A DNA stretch of 48,696 nt. Source: Candidatus Omnitrophota bacterium. Lineage in GTDB: Bacteria; Hinthialibacterota; Hinthialibacteria; Hinthialibacterales; JAKPRU01. The position numbers and the translations under genes are program-made. Positions within the stretch are counted from its first letter, which is position 1; each line of letters opens with the position of its first letter. The notes under the pieces are model-generated. The model saw nothing but the letters and a program-made list of their open reading frames with translations. It was not told the DNA's origin and made no database searches. The stretch spans positions 1 through 48,696 of the forward strand of contig JAKPYU010000485.1 of the NCBI GenBank assembly GCA_029568995.1, given 5' to 3'. Positions 35,566-43,232 of the stretch are shown here, piece after piece.

Positions 35566-38106
35566 ATGATAACCGTGCAAATGGCCGAGTACCGTCAAAA
35601 TGACTTTCGTTCCTGGTTGGGAATTCTCCTGTGGATTCAGCTGGGAATCATTCTATTCACCATCCCCGCCGGAAGAATTGCTTTTGATCTGTTTGGGCAG
35701 TCCGTCTCTATTGGGGGAGATGCTTACAAGCTTTTTACGCCATTCCTGATCACATGGATCGTCTTTTGGCTTCTTGGGGGTGACTTGAGTCTTCGTCCGG
35801 GGATTTTCCTTTCTCCACTGATCGGGCTGGCGCTTGTCTCGCTTTTTTCCAGCGCCGTACCGGGATACGGCTACGAGTCTCTCAAAGAAGCACTCAAATT
35901 GATTCTGTGCACCGCTTTCTATTTCGCATTGGTCAATTTCCCATTTCATGAACGTGCCGGTCGATGGGTCACAGGTGCTTTTGTTGCCGGGAACTTCTAC
36001 CTGGGGATGGTGGTTTTGTTTGAATGGATTGTAAGCGGGCAATTCCGTGCAGAGGGCACATTCGGCCACCCCAATCTGTTGGCCGCCTACGCCCTGCTTG
36101 GATTGCCCATGCTTCTTCTGATTGCCCGTCTTTCGAAAGAGTGGTGGGTTCATGCGGGGATATTCTGTGTGGCGGTACTGATTTTCCTGGCGGTTCTGAT
36201 GACCTTTTCACGAGCGGCCTACCTGGGGCTGTTTGTTTCCCTCGTTTGTATGTGGCGGTTGGGCGGACGTCGGGCGCTTGTTCACCTCTTGCCGTTATTG
36301 TTGATCGCGGGACTCGTCGCGCCTTTTTTCGTCGGTCCAGCCATGGGACGGATGAAGGAGACTTTTCTGGATATCTCTGGCTCCCGTCCGCAATCCCGAC
36401 TGGTGATTTGGGACCAGATGATGCGTTATGCTGTCCCGGATCTTCCCGCGTCCGGCTGGGGTGGCGGGAATGCGGTCAAGGATCGGGTTTCTTACCTGCA
36501 ATCCTTTCGCGTGGATCGTCCTCCGTACCCGGAAATCAACCATGCGCACAATCTCTTTTTCCATGTCTGGCTGATTTACGGCCCCGCCGGTCTTTTCGCG
36601 TTAATCTGGCTGGCTGTCCGGTTTGTGCGATTTGTTCCGCCACGTTCGCCTTCCGGCACATGGGGTCGATATGGGGAACATGCTTACTTTTTCGGGGCTG
36701 CCGTGGGATTTACGGTCTTTTGTTGTTTTGACACGCTACTTTTCACAAGGAACGTGACTCCTGCTCTTGTGTTGTTCCTGGGGATGCTGGAACGCCTGAG
36801 AACAGAATCTGACTCTCCCAGTCAGATCGAACTGGCCCCGGACGTGGTGTCTGAAAGAAAGCGGCCTGTCTCGCCTCCGTCGCTTGCCGTCCCCGTCCGC
36901 CGACTCCGCGTTCTGCATCTTTATGGAAACGACCGCTACACGGGTCCCGCGGAGATGGTACTGACGGTTTGCTCATTGCTGGCGAAGCGCGGACACCAGA
37001 TCGGATTTGCCTCTCCCGCCGGACCGCCCCGGTTTCGTTTCTCCAGTCGGGGACCGGTCTTCACGAGTCGCGAGAAACAGGAGCGACGGGGATTAGGCGC
37101 TCTGGCTGAGGAGCAGGGACTGTATCTTGTGCCACAAATTCGCCTGAATCGGCATCTGAATCTGTTGGATAACCTTTCGGATATTCGTGCCCTGCGCAAA
37201 TTCATACGCAGCGGTGAGTGGGATGTCATCCACGCCCATTTTCCCCATGACTTGGCACTTGCTGCGTTCGCGTATGGTTCCCGCCCGGCAAGTACTGCTC
37301 TTGTGGCGAGCGTCTACAAAGATCAACCGCCGCCGAAAGATCCCCTCTCGGACTACATCTACAGGCGTGTCAATGGGGTATTCTGCGTCTCGTCCACGAC
37401 ACGTGACCGAATGGTCCATGAGCGAATGATTGGACCGGAAGCCTGCTGGGTCCTCCCCGGTCTTGTGGATATCGAACGGTTTCACCCCGGACTGGATGGC
37501 GAATCCGTGCGCCGCACATTCAATATTCCCGCCGAGGCTCCCGTGGCCGGGATGATCTCTCGGTTTCAGCCATATCGTCGTCATGATCTGGTCGTGGAAG
37601 CCTGGGCACACGTGGTTCGAGCCAGGCCGGATGCGCGTCTCCTTCTGATCGGGCGGGGCGAGAACGAGGACCAGATTCACCGCCTGGTGATTGAACGGGG
37701 CTTGACCGATTCCGTCATCTTCGGGGGATACCATACGGATGATTTCCCCCAGCATATTGCCGCAATGGATCTCCTGATCTATCTGCGGCCCGGTTCGGAT
37801 GGAACCTGCCGGACCGTATTGGAGGCGATGGCGGCCGGAGTACCCAGCCTGGTTTCGCCGATTGGAGCCTTGGTGGATCTTGTCGAGGATGGCGTAAACG
37901 GGGTGATTTGTCGCGATGAAGGACCGGATGTACTGGCGCAGGTTATTCTGGACTTGATTGAATCGCCCGACCGATTGCGGAAGATGGGGCGGAATGGACG
38001 GATGCGAGCGGAGCGGCAACATACGCCCGAATGCATCGCCGATCTCTTTGAACAGTTCTACAGCGCCGCGATGGTCTCCAGGCGGATTCCCGCCGATTCC
38101 GCATAG
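35566..38106 (+). CDS. O-antigen ligase-like membrane domain fused to GT4 glycosyltransferase
   Basis: An 846-residue fusion. Residues 1-420 form a polytopic membrane region of about ten segments typical of the O-antigen ligase/polymerase (Wzy_C) family, with LMTFSRAAYLGLF and the conserved HAHN motif around His328-Asn329 before a glycine-containing helix. Residues about 446-840 are a complete GT4 domain: VLHLYGNDRYTGPAEMVLTV, VIHAHFPHDLA, GMISRFQPYRRHDLVVEAW and GTCRTVLEAMAAGVPSLVSP. Ligases join polymer to lipid A core in the periplasm, whereas GT4 enzymes are cytoplasmic, so the two halves should lie on opposite faces or one has changed role. ATG 35581 is an alternative start. Confidence 0.87.
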   Translation: MITVQMAEYRQNDFRSWLGILLWIQLGIILFTIPAGRIAFDLFGQSVSIGGDAYKLFTPFLITWIVFWLLGGDLSLRPGIFLSPLIGLALVSLFSSAVPGYGYESLKEALKLILCTAFYFALVNFPFHERAGRWVTGAFVAGNFYLGMVVLFEWIVSGQFRAEGTFGHPNLLAAYALLGLPMLLLIARLSKEWWVHAGIFCVAVLIFLAVLMTFSRAAYLGLFVSLVCMWRLGGRRALVHLLPLLLIAGLVAPFFVGPAMGRMKETFLDISGSRPQSRLVIWDQMMRYAVPDLPASGWGGGNAVKDRVSYLQSFRVDRPPYPEINHAHNLFFHVWLIYGPAGLFALIWLAVRFVRFVPPRSPSGTWGRYGEHAYFFGAAVGFTVFCCFDTLLFTRNVTPALVLFLGMLERLRTESDSPSQIELAPDVVSERKRPVSPPSLAVPVRRLRVLHLYGNDRYTGPAEMVLTVCSLLAKRGHQIGFASPAGPPRFRFSSRGPVFTSREKQERRGLGALAEEQGLYLVPQIRLNRHLNLLDNLSDIRALRKFIRSGEWDVIHAHFPHDLALAAFAYGSRPASTALVASVYKDQPPPKDPLSDYIYRRVNGVFCVSSTTRDRMVHERMIGPEACWVLPGLVDIERFHPGLDGESVRRTFNIPAEAPVAGMISRFQPYRRHDLVVEAWAHVVRARPDARLLLIGRGENEDQIHRLVIERGLTDSVIFGGYHTDDFPQHIAAMDLLIYLRPGSDGTCRTVLEAMAAGVPSLVSPIGALVDLVEDGVNGVICRDEGPDVLAQVILDLIESPDRLRKMGRNGRMRAERQHTPECIADLFEQFYSAAMVSRRIPADSA

Positions 38107-38756
38107 GCCTTACAAAATCGTGCTTCCCATTCCTTGTCAGTGCAACATCCCCGGCCTGATTTTAAAACCTGTTCCACATTCCTCCGACGGTGATACATCA
38201 ATAAACGAAGCGGGAACCAGCCACCATCCACATCAATCGCATACAGTGTCTCGTCGGATTCATCCAAGAAGAAATTGTGCAGGTTTGCATCATGATGGAA
38301 AAATCCGATTGCATGCATCTGTGCGAGAAGAGAACCGAGTTTCTGCGCGACCCTTTCCATTTTTTCCGGCGACTCCCGGATGAGCGCATGAAGGTTCTGG
38401 CCGCGCAATGGTTCCAGCACCAGGTAGTTCGCTGTCTGCCCAAGCGGCGTCCAGGGAGTGACCACCCCAAACGGTTCCGGCGCGGGGATGCCATATCCAC
38501 GCAGCTTCAAAAGGATTTTTGCCTCACGCGCCGATTTCACTCCCACCAGCCAGGACAACCATTGTGTTGTCCATCGACGGGACAAGTATCGCTTGATAAA
38601 AACGGGGGATTCCCCTTTCCAGAGAAAGACGAACCGGGACTTGGATTTCTTGATTACCTGCGCACCCGCCGATACCCACCCCGCCGGATCGTTTTCCCAA
38701 CGGAGATCCCGCAGCCAGGGATAGTCCCTGTTAATGAGATGCACGGAATATGGCAC
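38058..38756 (-). CDS. LPS-core kinase-like protein (WaaP/Kdo kinase family)
   Basis: A 232-residue protein-kinase-like fold. Visible residues are Lys55 (FIKRY), Glu78 (SAREAKIL), the catalytic loop HHDANLHNFF with Asp156 and Asn161, and the metal-binding IDVDGG with Asp175. This pattern fits WaaP/KdkA enzymes that phosphorylate heptose or Kdo in the LPS core. GTG 38756 is chosen because AGGAGA lies 9 nt upstream; the open frame continues to 38813 without a supporting site. Its 3' end overlaps the end of the convergent ligase fusion by 49 bp. The glycan genes around it support a role in core modification. Confidence 0.8.
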   Translation of the reverse strand: MPYSVHLINRDYPWLRDLRWENDPAGWVSAGAQVIKKSKSRFVFLWKGESPVFIKRYLSRRWTTQWLSWLVGVKSAREAKILLKLRGYGIPAPEPFGVVTPWTPLGQTANYLVLEPLRGQNLHALIRESPEKMERVAQKLGSLLAQMHAIGFFHHDANLHNFFLDESDETLYAIDVDGGWFPLRLLMYHRRRNVEQVLKSGRGCCTDKEWEARFCKAYAESAGIRLETIAAL

Positions 38757-38765
38757 GCCGGGTTG

Positions 38766-38771
38766 TCTCCT
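38766..38771 (-). promoter_or_regulatory. Ribosome binding site AGGAGA of the WaaP-like gene
   Basis: On the minus strand AGGAGA lies 9 nt before the GTG at 38756 and decides that start over the longer frame from 38813. Confidence 0.55.
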
Positions 38772-38848
38772 TCTATCTTCATTTTCCGAACTGCTATCAT
38801 ACACAACGGTCAATCACTCAGAACGGTGCTCCGTCCCTGGGACCCTGG

Positions 38849-38868
38849 ATTCCGGCTTTCGCCGGAAT
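38849..38868. repeat. Perfect 8-bp palindrome with 4-nt loop (REP-like)
   Basis: ATTCCGGC-TTTC-GCCGGAAT. The surrounding sequence (CTGGATTCC...GGAATGACGG) resembles dispersed REP-type intergenic repeats of many bacteria. It could also act as a transcription stop for either flanking gene. Confidence 0.7.
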
Positions 38869-38888
38869 GACGGATCATGATATAGGAG

Positions 38889-38946
38889 CGGGGGCGTCTC
38901 GCCCCCGACTGGAGTTTGAACGTTTTGCGGGTGCGTCCCGCCCCCG
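38889..38946. repeat. Two copies of a 19-bp GC-rich palindrome
   Basis: Copy 1 (38889-38907) is CGGGGGCG-TCT-CGCCCCCG, a perfect 8-bp stem. Copy 2 (38928-38946) has one stem mismatch (GGGTG) and loop TCC. They are separated by 20 bp and sit just upstream of the MEMO1-family gene. Confidence 0.75.
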
Positions 38947-38965
38947 AACAGCAGAGAAAGACACC

Positions 38966-39865
38966 ATGTCGAGCATTAAACACGCCGCTCTCGCAGGTCA
39001 ATGGTATTCGGGCAATCCAAGGGCCTTGAAGGCCGAAATACAATCTTATCTCGACCAAGCCCGTATGGCCGAACCCCCGGGGGAGATTCTTGCTGTCATG
39101 TCTCCCCATGCGGGCTATACCTTCTCCGGGCCGGTGGCGGGATTCTCCTATCGTGCCTTGCAGGGCAGGGGAATCGACACAGCGATTGTTCTCGCAGTCT
39201 GCCACAGTGGTGCAGTGGAAGCCTCGATCCTGGACGTGGAAGCCTGCGAAACACCCCTTGGGCGAATTGACATCGACCGCGAGCTGGTATCGGAATTCCG
39301 ACAGTCGATTCCGGGCCTGCCATATATCAAAGCCGCCCACACCGGGGCTTTTGGACGCCCGGAAAATTCCGCCGAAATGCAGATCCCGTTTATTCAGACT
39401 GCGCTTCCCGGCGCGCGTGTCGTCGAAATCCTGATCGGCGGACAAGACCCGGAATTGGGCAGACAGATCGGGAACGGGATCTCGTCCGTTCTGAAGAATC
39501 ACCCCGAAAAGAAGTTCGTTTTAGTTGCATCGTCGGACATGACTCACTACCCGCCTTATGAAGATGCGGTTCGAATTGACGGCCAGACACTGGAGGCGCT
39601 TGTCACTCTGAATGAAGAATATATTCGGAACCGCCTGGCGGAATTGGAACGTGAACCGGTCCGGGGCCTGCATTGTGTTCTCTGTGGTGCTGGTGCGGTC
39701 CTCGTGGCTTTGCGTGCCGCCGGGAACCTGGGCGCGGATCGTGCCGAGATCCTGGCCTACCGCAATTCCGGCGATTCCACCTACGGTTCCAGAGACGAGG
39801 TGGTGGGCTACGGTTCTTTGGCCGTATATCGCTCAACCGCAGGAGCAAGTATCAGCACTAGCTAA
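38966..39865 (+). CDS. MEMO1-family protein (AmmeMemoRadiSam system protein B type)
   Basis: A 299-residue protein of the MEMO1 family, which has a nonheme-iron dioxygenase-like fold. The three metal ligands known in human MEMO1 are conserved: His48 (PHAGYTFSG), His80 (VCHSG) and Cys240 (LCGAG). In bacteria these proteins often occur with AMMECR1 and a radical SAM enzyme. The AMMECR1 partner follows 30 bp downstream, but no radical SAM gene is in the window. The ATG at 38966 has GAGAAAG before it; the open frame extends upstream only through intergenic palindromes. The biochemical role of the family is unresolved. Confidence 0.9.
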   Translation: MSSIKHAALAGQWYSGNPRALKAEIQSYLDQARMAEPPGEILAVMSPHAGYTFSGPVAGFSYRALQGRGIDTAIVLAVCHSGAVEASILDVEACETPLGRIDIDRELVSEFRQSIPGLPYIKAAHTGAFGRPENSAEMQIPFIQTALPGARVVEILIGGQDPELGRQIGNGISSVLKNHPEKKFVLVASSDMTHYPPYEDAVRIDGQTLEALVTLNEEYIRNRLAELEREPVRGLHCVLCGAGAVLVALRAAGNLGADRAEILAYRNSGDSTYGSRDEVVGYGSLAVYRSTAGASISTS

Positions 39866-39895
39866 ACGATCCTTCTGGGAAGGGAGAAGAGAATA

Positions 39896-40507
39896 ATGTC
39901 AGGGGAAAGTCCGTTTCTGACCGAGCTGGAGCAGCGGCAGTTGTTGAGTGTTGCCCGTGATGCTGTCCAGGCAGCCGTAAACGACACGATCTGTGAAATT
40001 GTGGAGCCTCTCGGGAATCTGGCCCGGAAATGCGGCGTTTTTGTTACGCTTCACCGGGATGAGGAACTTCGAGGCTGCCTGGGGCGATTCGAACCGGAGG
40101 ATATCCCAGTCCTGGAATTGGTTGCCATCATGGCGCGAGAGGCGGCACTCAACGACGGCCGTTTTCTTCCCGTCTCACCCGGTGAGATTCCTGAACTGGA
40201 CATCGAGATCTCCGTCTTGACACCGATGATCCGCGTCCGGGATCTCGATGAGATCCAGGTGGGCCGCCACGGTTTGTATATTATCGGGAAATCGCCTTTC
40301 GGGAGTCAGCGGCACGGGACCTTGTTGCCGCAGGTGGGAGCAGAGCAGGGCTGGGATCGCCAGACTTTTCTGGAACAGACCTGCCGCAAGGCCGGTTTGT
40401 CCATACATGCCTGGAAAAGCCCTGACACGGAGATTTACACCTACGAAGCCGAAGTCTTTGGGGAGAAAGCCCTGGGGCTTTGGCCACCCTGTAGCGGCAA
40501 TTCATGA
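39896..40507 (+). CDS. AMMECR1-domain protein (AmmeMemoRadiSam system protein A type)
   Basis: A 203-residue protein covering one AMMECR1 domain. The hallmark LRGCLG is at 58-63, followed by LDIEISVLTP, GRHGLYI and GTLLPQVGAEQGWD. The domain is conserved from bacteria to humans and is suspected to bind nucleic acid or act in base or small-molecule modification, but no activity is established. It is the second gene of a two-gene unit with the MEMO1-family gene and has a purine-rich ribosome site (GGGAGAAGAG). It converges with the flavin reductase-like gene. Confidence 0.93.
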   Translation: MSGESPFLTELEQRQLLSVARDAVQAAVNDTICEIVEPLGNLARKCGVFVTLHRDEELRGCLGRFEPEDIPVLELVAIMAREAALNDGRFLPVSPGEIPELDIEISVLTPMIRVRDLDEIQVGRHGLYIIGKSPFGSQRHGTLLPQVGAEQGWDRQTFLEQTCRKAGLSIHAWKSPDTEIYTYEAEVFGEKALGLWPPCSGNS

Positions 40508-40546
40508 ATTGCCCGAATCCGGATCGGGGCAGTCTATGAATTCCCT

Positions 40547-41116
40547 CTATCGTTCCGGCGGCACGTATCCCGGATGGACTCCCTCAACTCGCACACGCTC
40601 GTCTCCAATCCGATAATCCAACCCACCCAGATAATGCACCAGGCGAATCTCGTCGGTCCAACCGTTGTTCCATGCAAATGGCTGAACCGTCACCGTCATC
40701 ACCTCTGAGATGAAGAACTTCCGGTCGCCGGTGGACTGCACCTGTCGGACCCGGCATTCAATCTGACCGAGGCAGTCCGAAAGCAGGAATGCGCTGACAT
40801 CGCGGGCACGGTGGGTCACCATCTTCAAGTGACGAACCTTATCCACGTCCATTCCACAGTGAACTCCGCAGAAGTGAATTTCTTTCAACATGGTTTCATC
40901 CGGGACGCCCAGCACAAATTCCCCGGATTCCTGCACCAGGTGGCAGGTGTGGGAGCTGGGGGTCAACGAGACTCCGATCAACGCCGGCATGGAACTGAGC
41001 GGCACATACCAGCAAACCGGCATGACATTGGCCTTCAAGCCCACACGCGAGGACAGCAGCAAGACCGGATGGGAATAGAGCAATTCCGTGTGTTTCTGGG
41101 GGGACAGTTCAAGCAT
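40547..41116 (-). CDS. Flavin reductase-like (DIM6/NTAB family) flavoprotein
   Basis: A 189-residue protein of the flavin reductase-like split-barrel family that binds FMN. Motifs include LLSSRVGLKANVMPVCWYVPLS, IGVSLTPSSHTCHLVQESGEFVLGVP, and the tail FAWNNGWTDEIRLVHYLGG. GGGAG lies 5 nt before the ATG. Members reduce flavin or other small acceptors with NAD(P)H, or serve as electron carriers in anaerobes. The Cys-rich segment HFCGVHCGMDVDK is typical of anaerobe members. Confidence 0.88.
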   Translation of the reverse strand: MLELSPQKHTELLYSHPVLLLSSRVGLKANVMPVCWYVPLSSMPALIGVSLTPSSHTCHLVQESGEFVLGVPDETMLKEIHFCGVHCGMDVDKVRHLKMVTHRARDVSAFLLSDCLGQIECRVRQVQSTGDRKFFISEVMTVTVQPFAWNNGWTDEIRLVHYLGGLDYRIGDERVRVEGVHPGYVPPER

Positions 41117-41175
41117 GGGACACTCCCAAATCGGGTTGAATTTGCCTTCATTCTATCTTACAGAAGGGAAGTCTG

Positions 41176-41204
41176 TTGAAATAGTTGGTTCCTTACGCTA
41201 AGAT
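41176..41204 (+). promoter_or_regulatory. Candidate promoter of the chaperone operon
   Basis: TTGAAA (41176-41181) is followed after 17 bp by TAAGAT (41199-41204). It lies 59 bp before the J-like gene in a divergent gap. Confidence 0.45.
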
Positions 41205-41263
41205 TGCACGTTTTCACCTGTCAACAGGGCAGGGACCTCTTTTGTTTGTCATCGGGCGGAAGT

Positions 41264-42550
41264 ATGGCCGACACGGAAACCACCACAGATATTGCACTCA
41301 CTCGAAGCCCCTACAGAGTCCTGGGCGTGGACCGTCGGGCCACGGAGGACGAGATCAAAGCGGCTTATTTCGCTTTGGTCAAAAAATATTCACCCGAATA
41401 TCATCCGGATGAATTCATCGAAGTTCGTACCGCTTACGATATTCTGAAGGATCCCGCTTCCAGGGCGCGTGAGAATATTTCCATTCTTGCACCTTCACCG
41501 CGCCTCCGGTACTCCGATTATCCGGATTACCCGGAACAGCCATTGTCACATTTCAAGTTAAATCAGCAACTTTCCGCCATTCTGGGAGAGCGGAACCTCG
41601 ATCAGCTCCCCGACGAGGAACGTGCAAAGGCCATTATCATCCTTCGGGGACGTTCGCTTTATCTGGCGGATCATGGACGGTGGGAAGAGGCGGAAGAGGA
41701 CTTCAAAACGATTCTGCGCTATAAGTCCGGCGATTCCGAAACCGTGCATAACCGGCGCGCCATGCGCTGGAAGCAAGGCTATGACCTTGCCTTTGCCGGA
41801 CGCTGGGAGGAAGCGGTTGAGATTTGGCTGCCCCTTGCCGAGGAAATGCGGGATGGGGATTTGTTCCAGAACCTTGCCATAGCGTATGGCAAGATGGAGG
41901 ATGGGGAGAATCAGGACAAATGGTGGAAGAAAGCCCTGGAGGCCTGGCATGGGGTTCTCCGTCAATACCCCGATGATGAATATTACAAGGCGCTCATTCT
42001 GGCGGCGCACAAACAGAGCGGCGGGCGGTTTCTGGGCGGAGCCACAAGTGCCTCCGAGGATTTTGTGGGCGGTTCCGGCAAAGACCTGGGATATGCCTGT
42101 ATGCAGCGAGGCAATTGGGCCCAGGCTGTCCGCGCCTTTGAATCCTGCTTTGATGAATGCCGCGATGATGTCGATTTTCTGTGCCAGCTCGGATGGGCCT
42201 ATCTCAATACAAGCCGTATCAACGAGGCCTTCCACATGTGGAACCGCGCTCTGAAAGTCAGCGGCGGCAAGGAACAGGTGAAGGATCACATTATCCGTGG
42301 AAATATCACCATCGGGAAACGTTTGCGTGGCCAGAACATCCATCAGCAGGCCCTGGCGCACTTCAAGAATGCGCTTCGTTTCGATCCGGCCAATCTGGAT
42401 GTCCGAGGGCTGATCGCCGAAACCTACTTCGAAATGCGGAAATTCCCCGCTGCGTTGAAAGAATACGAAAAGATCCTGGAACTTGATCCCAGGAACAAGG
42501 TCGCAAAACAAGGACTCCGAGAGGCGAAACGTCTCGGAAATCTTCGTTGA
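41264..42550 (+). CDS. J-domain-like protein with TPR repeats, HPD motif replaced
   Basis: A 428-residue protein. Residues 16-60 align with a J domain (PYRVLGVDRRATEDEIKAAYFALVKKY...AYDIL), but the essential His-Pro-Asp turn after KKY reads Ser43-Pro44-Glu45; an HPD occurs four residues later, out of register (47-49). The rest, about 120-428, consists of TPR-like helical repeats (SLYLADHGRWEEAEEDFKTIL, DLAFAGRWEEAVEIWLPLA, ALAHFKNALRFDPANLDVRG, ALKEYEKILELDPRNKV). J proteins stimulate Hsp70 ATPase through HPD, so this one may recruit clients or Hsp70 without normal stimulation. It heads an operon with GrpE and Hsp70. An ATG-less extension to 41204 is not used. Confidence 0.82.
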   Translation: MADTETTTDIALTRSPYRVLGVDRRATEDEIKAAYFALVKKYSPEYHPDEFIEVRTAYDILKDPASRARENISILAPSPRLRYSDYPDYPEQPLSHFKLNQQLSAILGERNLDQLPDEERAKAIIILRGRSLYLADHGRWEEAEEDFKTILRYKSGDSETVHNRRAMRWKQGYDLAFAGRWEEAVEIWLPLAEEMRDGDLFQNLAIAYGKMEDGENQDKWWKKALEAWHGVLRQYPDDEYYKALILAAHKQSGGRFLGGATSASEDFVGGSGKDLGYACMQRGNWAQAVRAFESCFDECRDDVDFLCQLGWAYLNTSRINEAFHMWNRALKVSGGKEQVKDHIIRGNITIGKRLRGQNIHQQALAHFKNALRFDPANLDVRGLIAETYFEMRKFPAALKEYEKILELDPRNKVAKQGLREAKRLGNLR

Positions 42551-42601
42551 TCAAGCCGAAAGGCTTGCATCGACGAACACCCTTAGAGCAAGGAAAGCGG
42601 A

Positions 42602-43123
42602 ATGCCCGGTTGGAGACTCGGCAAATCTGATCGTTCGGATCTCAAGGAGATCTTCCCGATTGAGGAAGTTCCTTTGGAGGTCCGAAGCGACCGTAAACGG
42701 GATGTCCTCTCCGCATGCCTTGAAGTGCTGGAGCGGACTGAAATGCCCCAGCGGGTCGGGCGCAGAAAAGACTCCAAAGAAGACTTGATGCGCCGTATGA
42801 TCCCTATCCTTGACGCTTTCGATAACATTCTGAAATATTCCTCCACCCTGAATCTTGAGGAGGATGAGGTTCTTGCCAATTGGTTCAAGGCAATCAAGGC
42901 GGTCTACCGACATCTGCAGTTAGCTCTGGAACGGGAGGGGCTGTCCGCGATAAAATCTCTTGGACAGAAGCTGGATCTTACCCATCATGATGTCATGGAT
43001 GTGCGGGAGGACTCTTCCGTGGAAGACAACACTATTGTGGAGGAAGTTGAGAAAGGATATCAATATAAGGATCGTATCCTCCGTGATTCGAGAGTCATTG
43101 TTGCTCGGTCTCCACGTGATTAG
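42602..43123 (+). CDS. grpE: Short GrpE-type nucleotide exchange factor
   Basis: A 173-residue protein. Residues about 64-170 match the GrpE head and four-helix region: MIPILDAFDNIL, AIKAVYRHLQLALEREGLSAI, and the beta-wing DNTIVEEVEKGYQYKDRILRDSRVIVA. The long N-terminal coiled coil of ordinary GrpE is missing or greatly shortened. GrpE releases ADP from Hsp70. Its position between the J-like gene and the Hsp70 gene supports a dedicated exchange factor. AAGGAA precedes the ATG. Confidence 0.85.
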   Translation: MPGWRLGKSDRSDLKEIFPIEEVPLEVRSDRKRDVLSACLEVLERTEMPQRVGRRKDSKEDLMRRMIPILDAFDNILKYSSTLNLEEDEVLANWFKAIKAVYRHLQLALEREGLSAIKSLGQKLDLTHHDVMDVREDSSVEDNTIVEEVEKGYQYKDRILRDSRVIVARSPRD

Positions 43124-43160
43124 GATCAGTCAGCTCCGGAGCATTTCCCTGCCCGGTATA

Positions 43161-43190
43161 TTGGGTGTGAGGAAATGCCTTCCTTATGAT
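43161..43190 (+). promoter_or_regulatory. Weak candidate promoter before the Hsp70 gene
   Basis: TTGGGT (43161) and TATGAT (43185-43190) are separated by 18 bp in the 109-bp gap before the Hsp70 gene. The -35 match is poor; the gap may instead be plain operon spacer. Confidence 0.25.
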
Positions 43191-43232
43191 AGATTATAGG
43201 ACGCAATAGGCTGTGCGCTTCAGGAGTAGCGT

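Noticed and set aside
37093..38022. 309-codon minus-strand frame inside the ligase-GT4 fusion
   Set aside because: Antisense to the conserved GT4 domain; its composition is a shadow of that gene.
38750..38965. Upstream extension of the MEMO1-family gene
   Set aside because: It would translate the intergenic palindromes; the ATG at 38966 matches the usual family start.
40510..40531. Hairpin TGCCC...GGGCA between convergent AMMECR1 and flavin reductase genes as a terminator
   Set aside because: The stem is short and imperfect and there is no T-run on either strand.
41308..41410. HPD at residues 47-49 of the J-like protein as the functional motif
   Set aside because: It is four residues past the expected position after KKY, so it does not sit in the helix II-III turn by simple alignment; kept only as a possibility in the chaperone finding.
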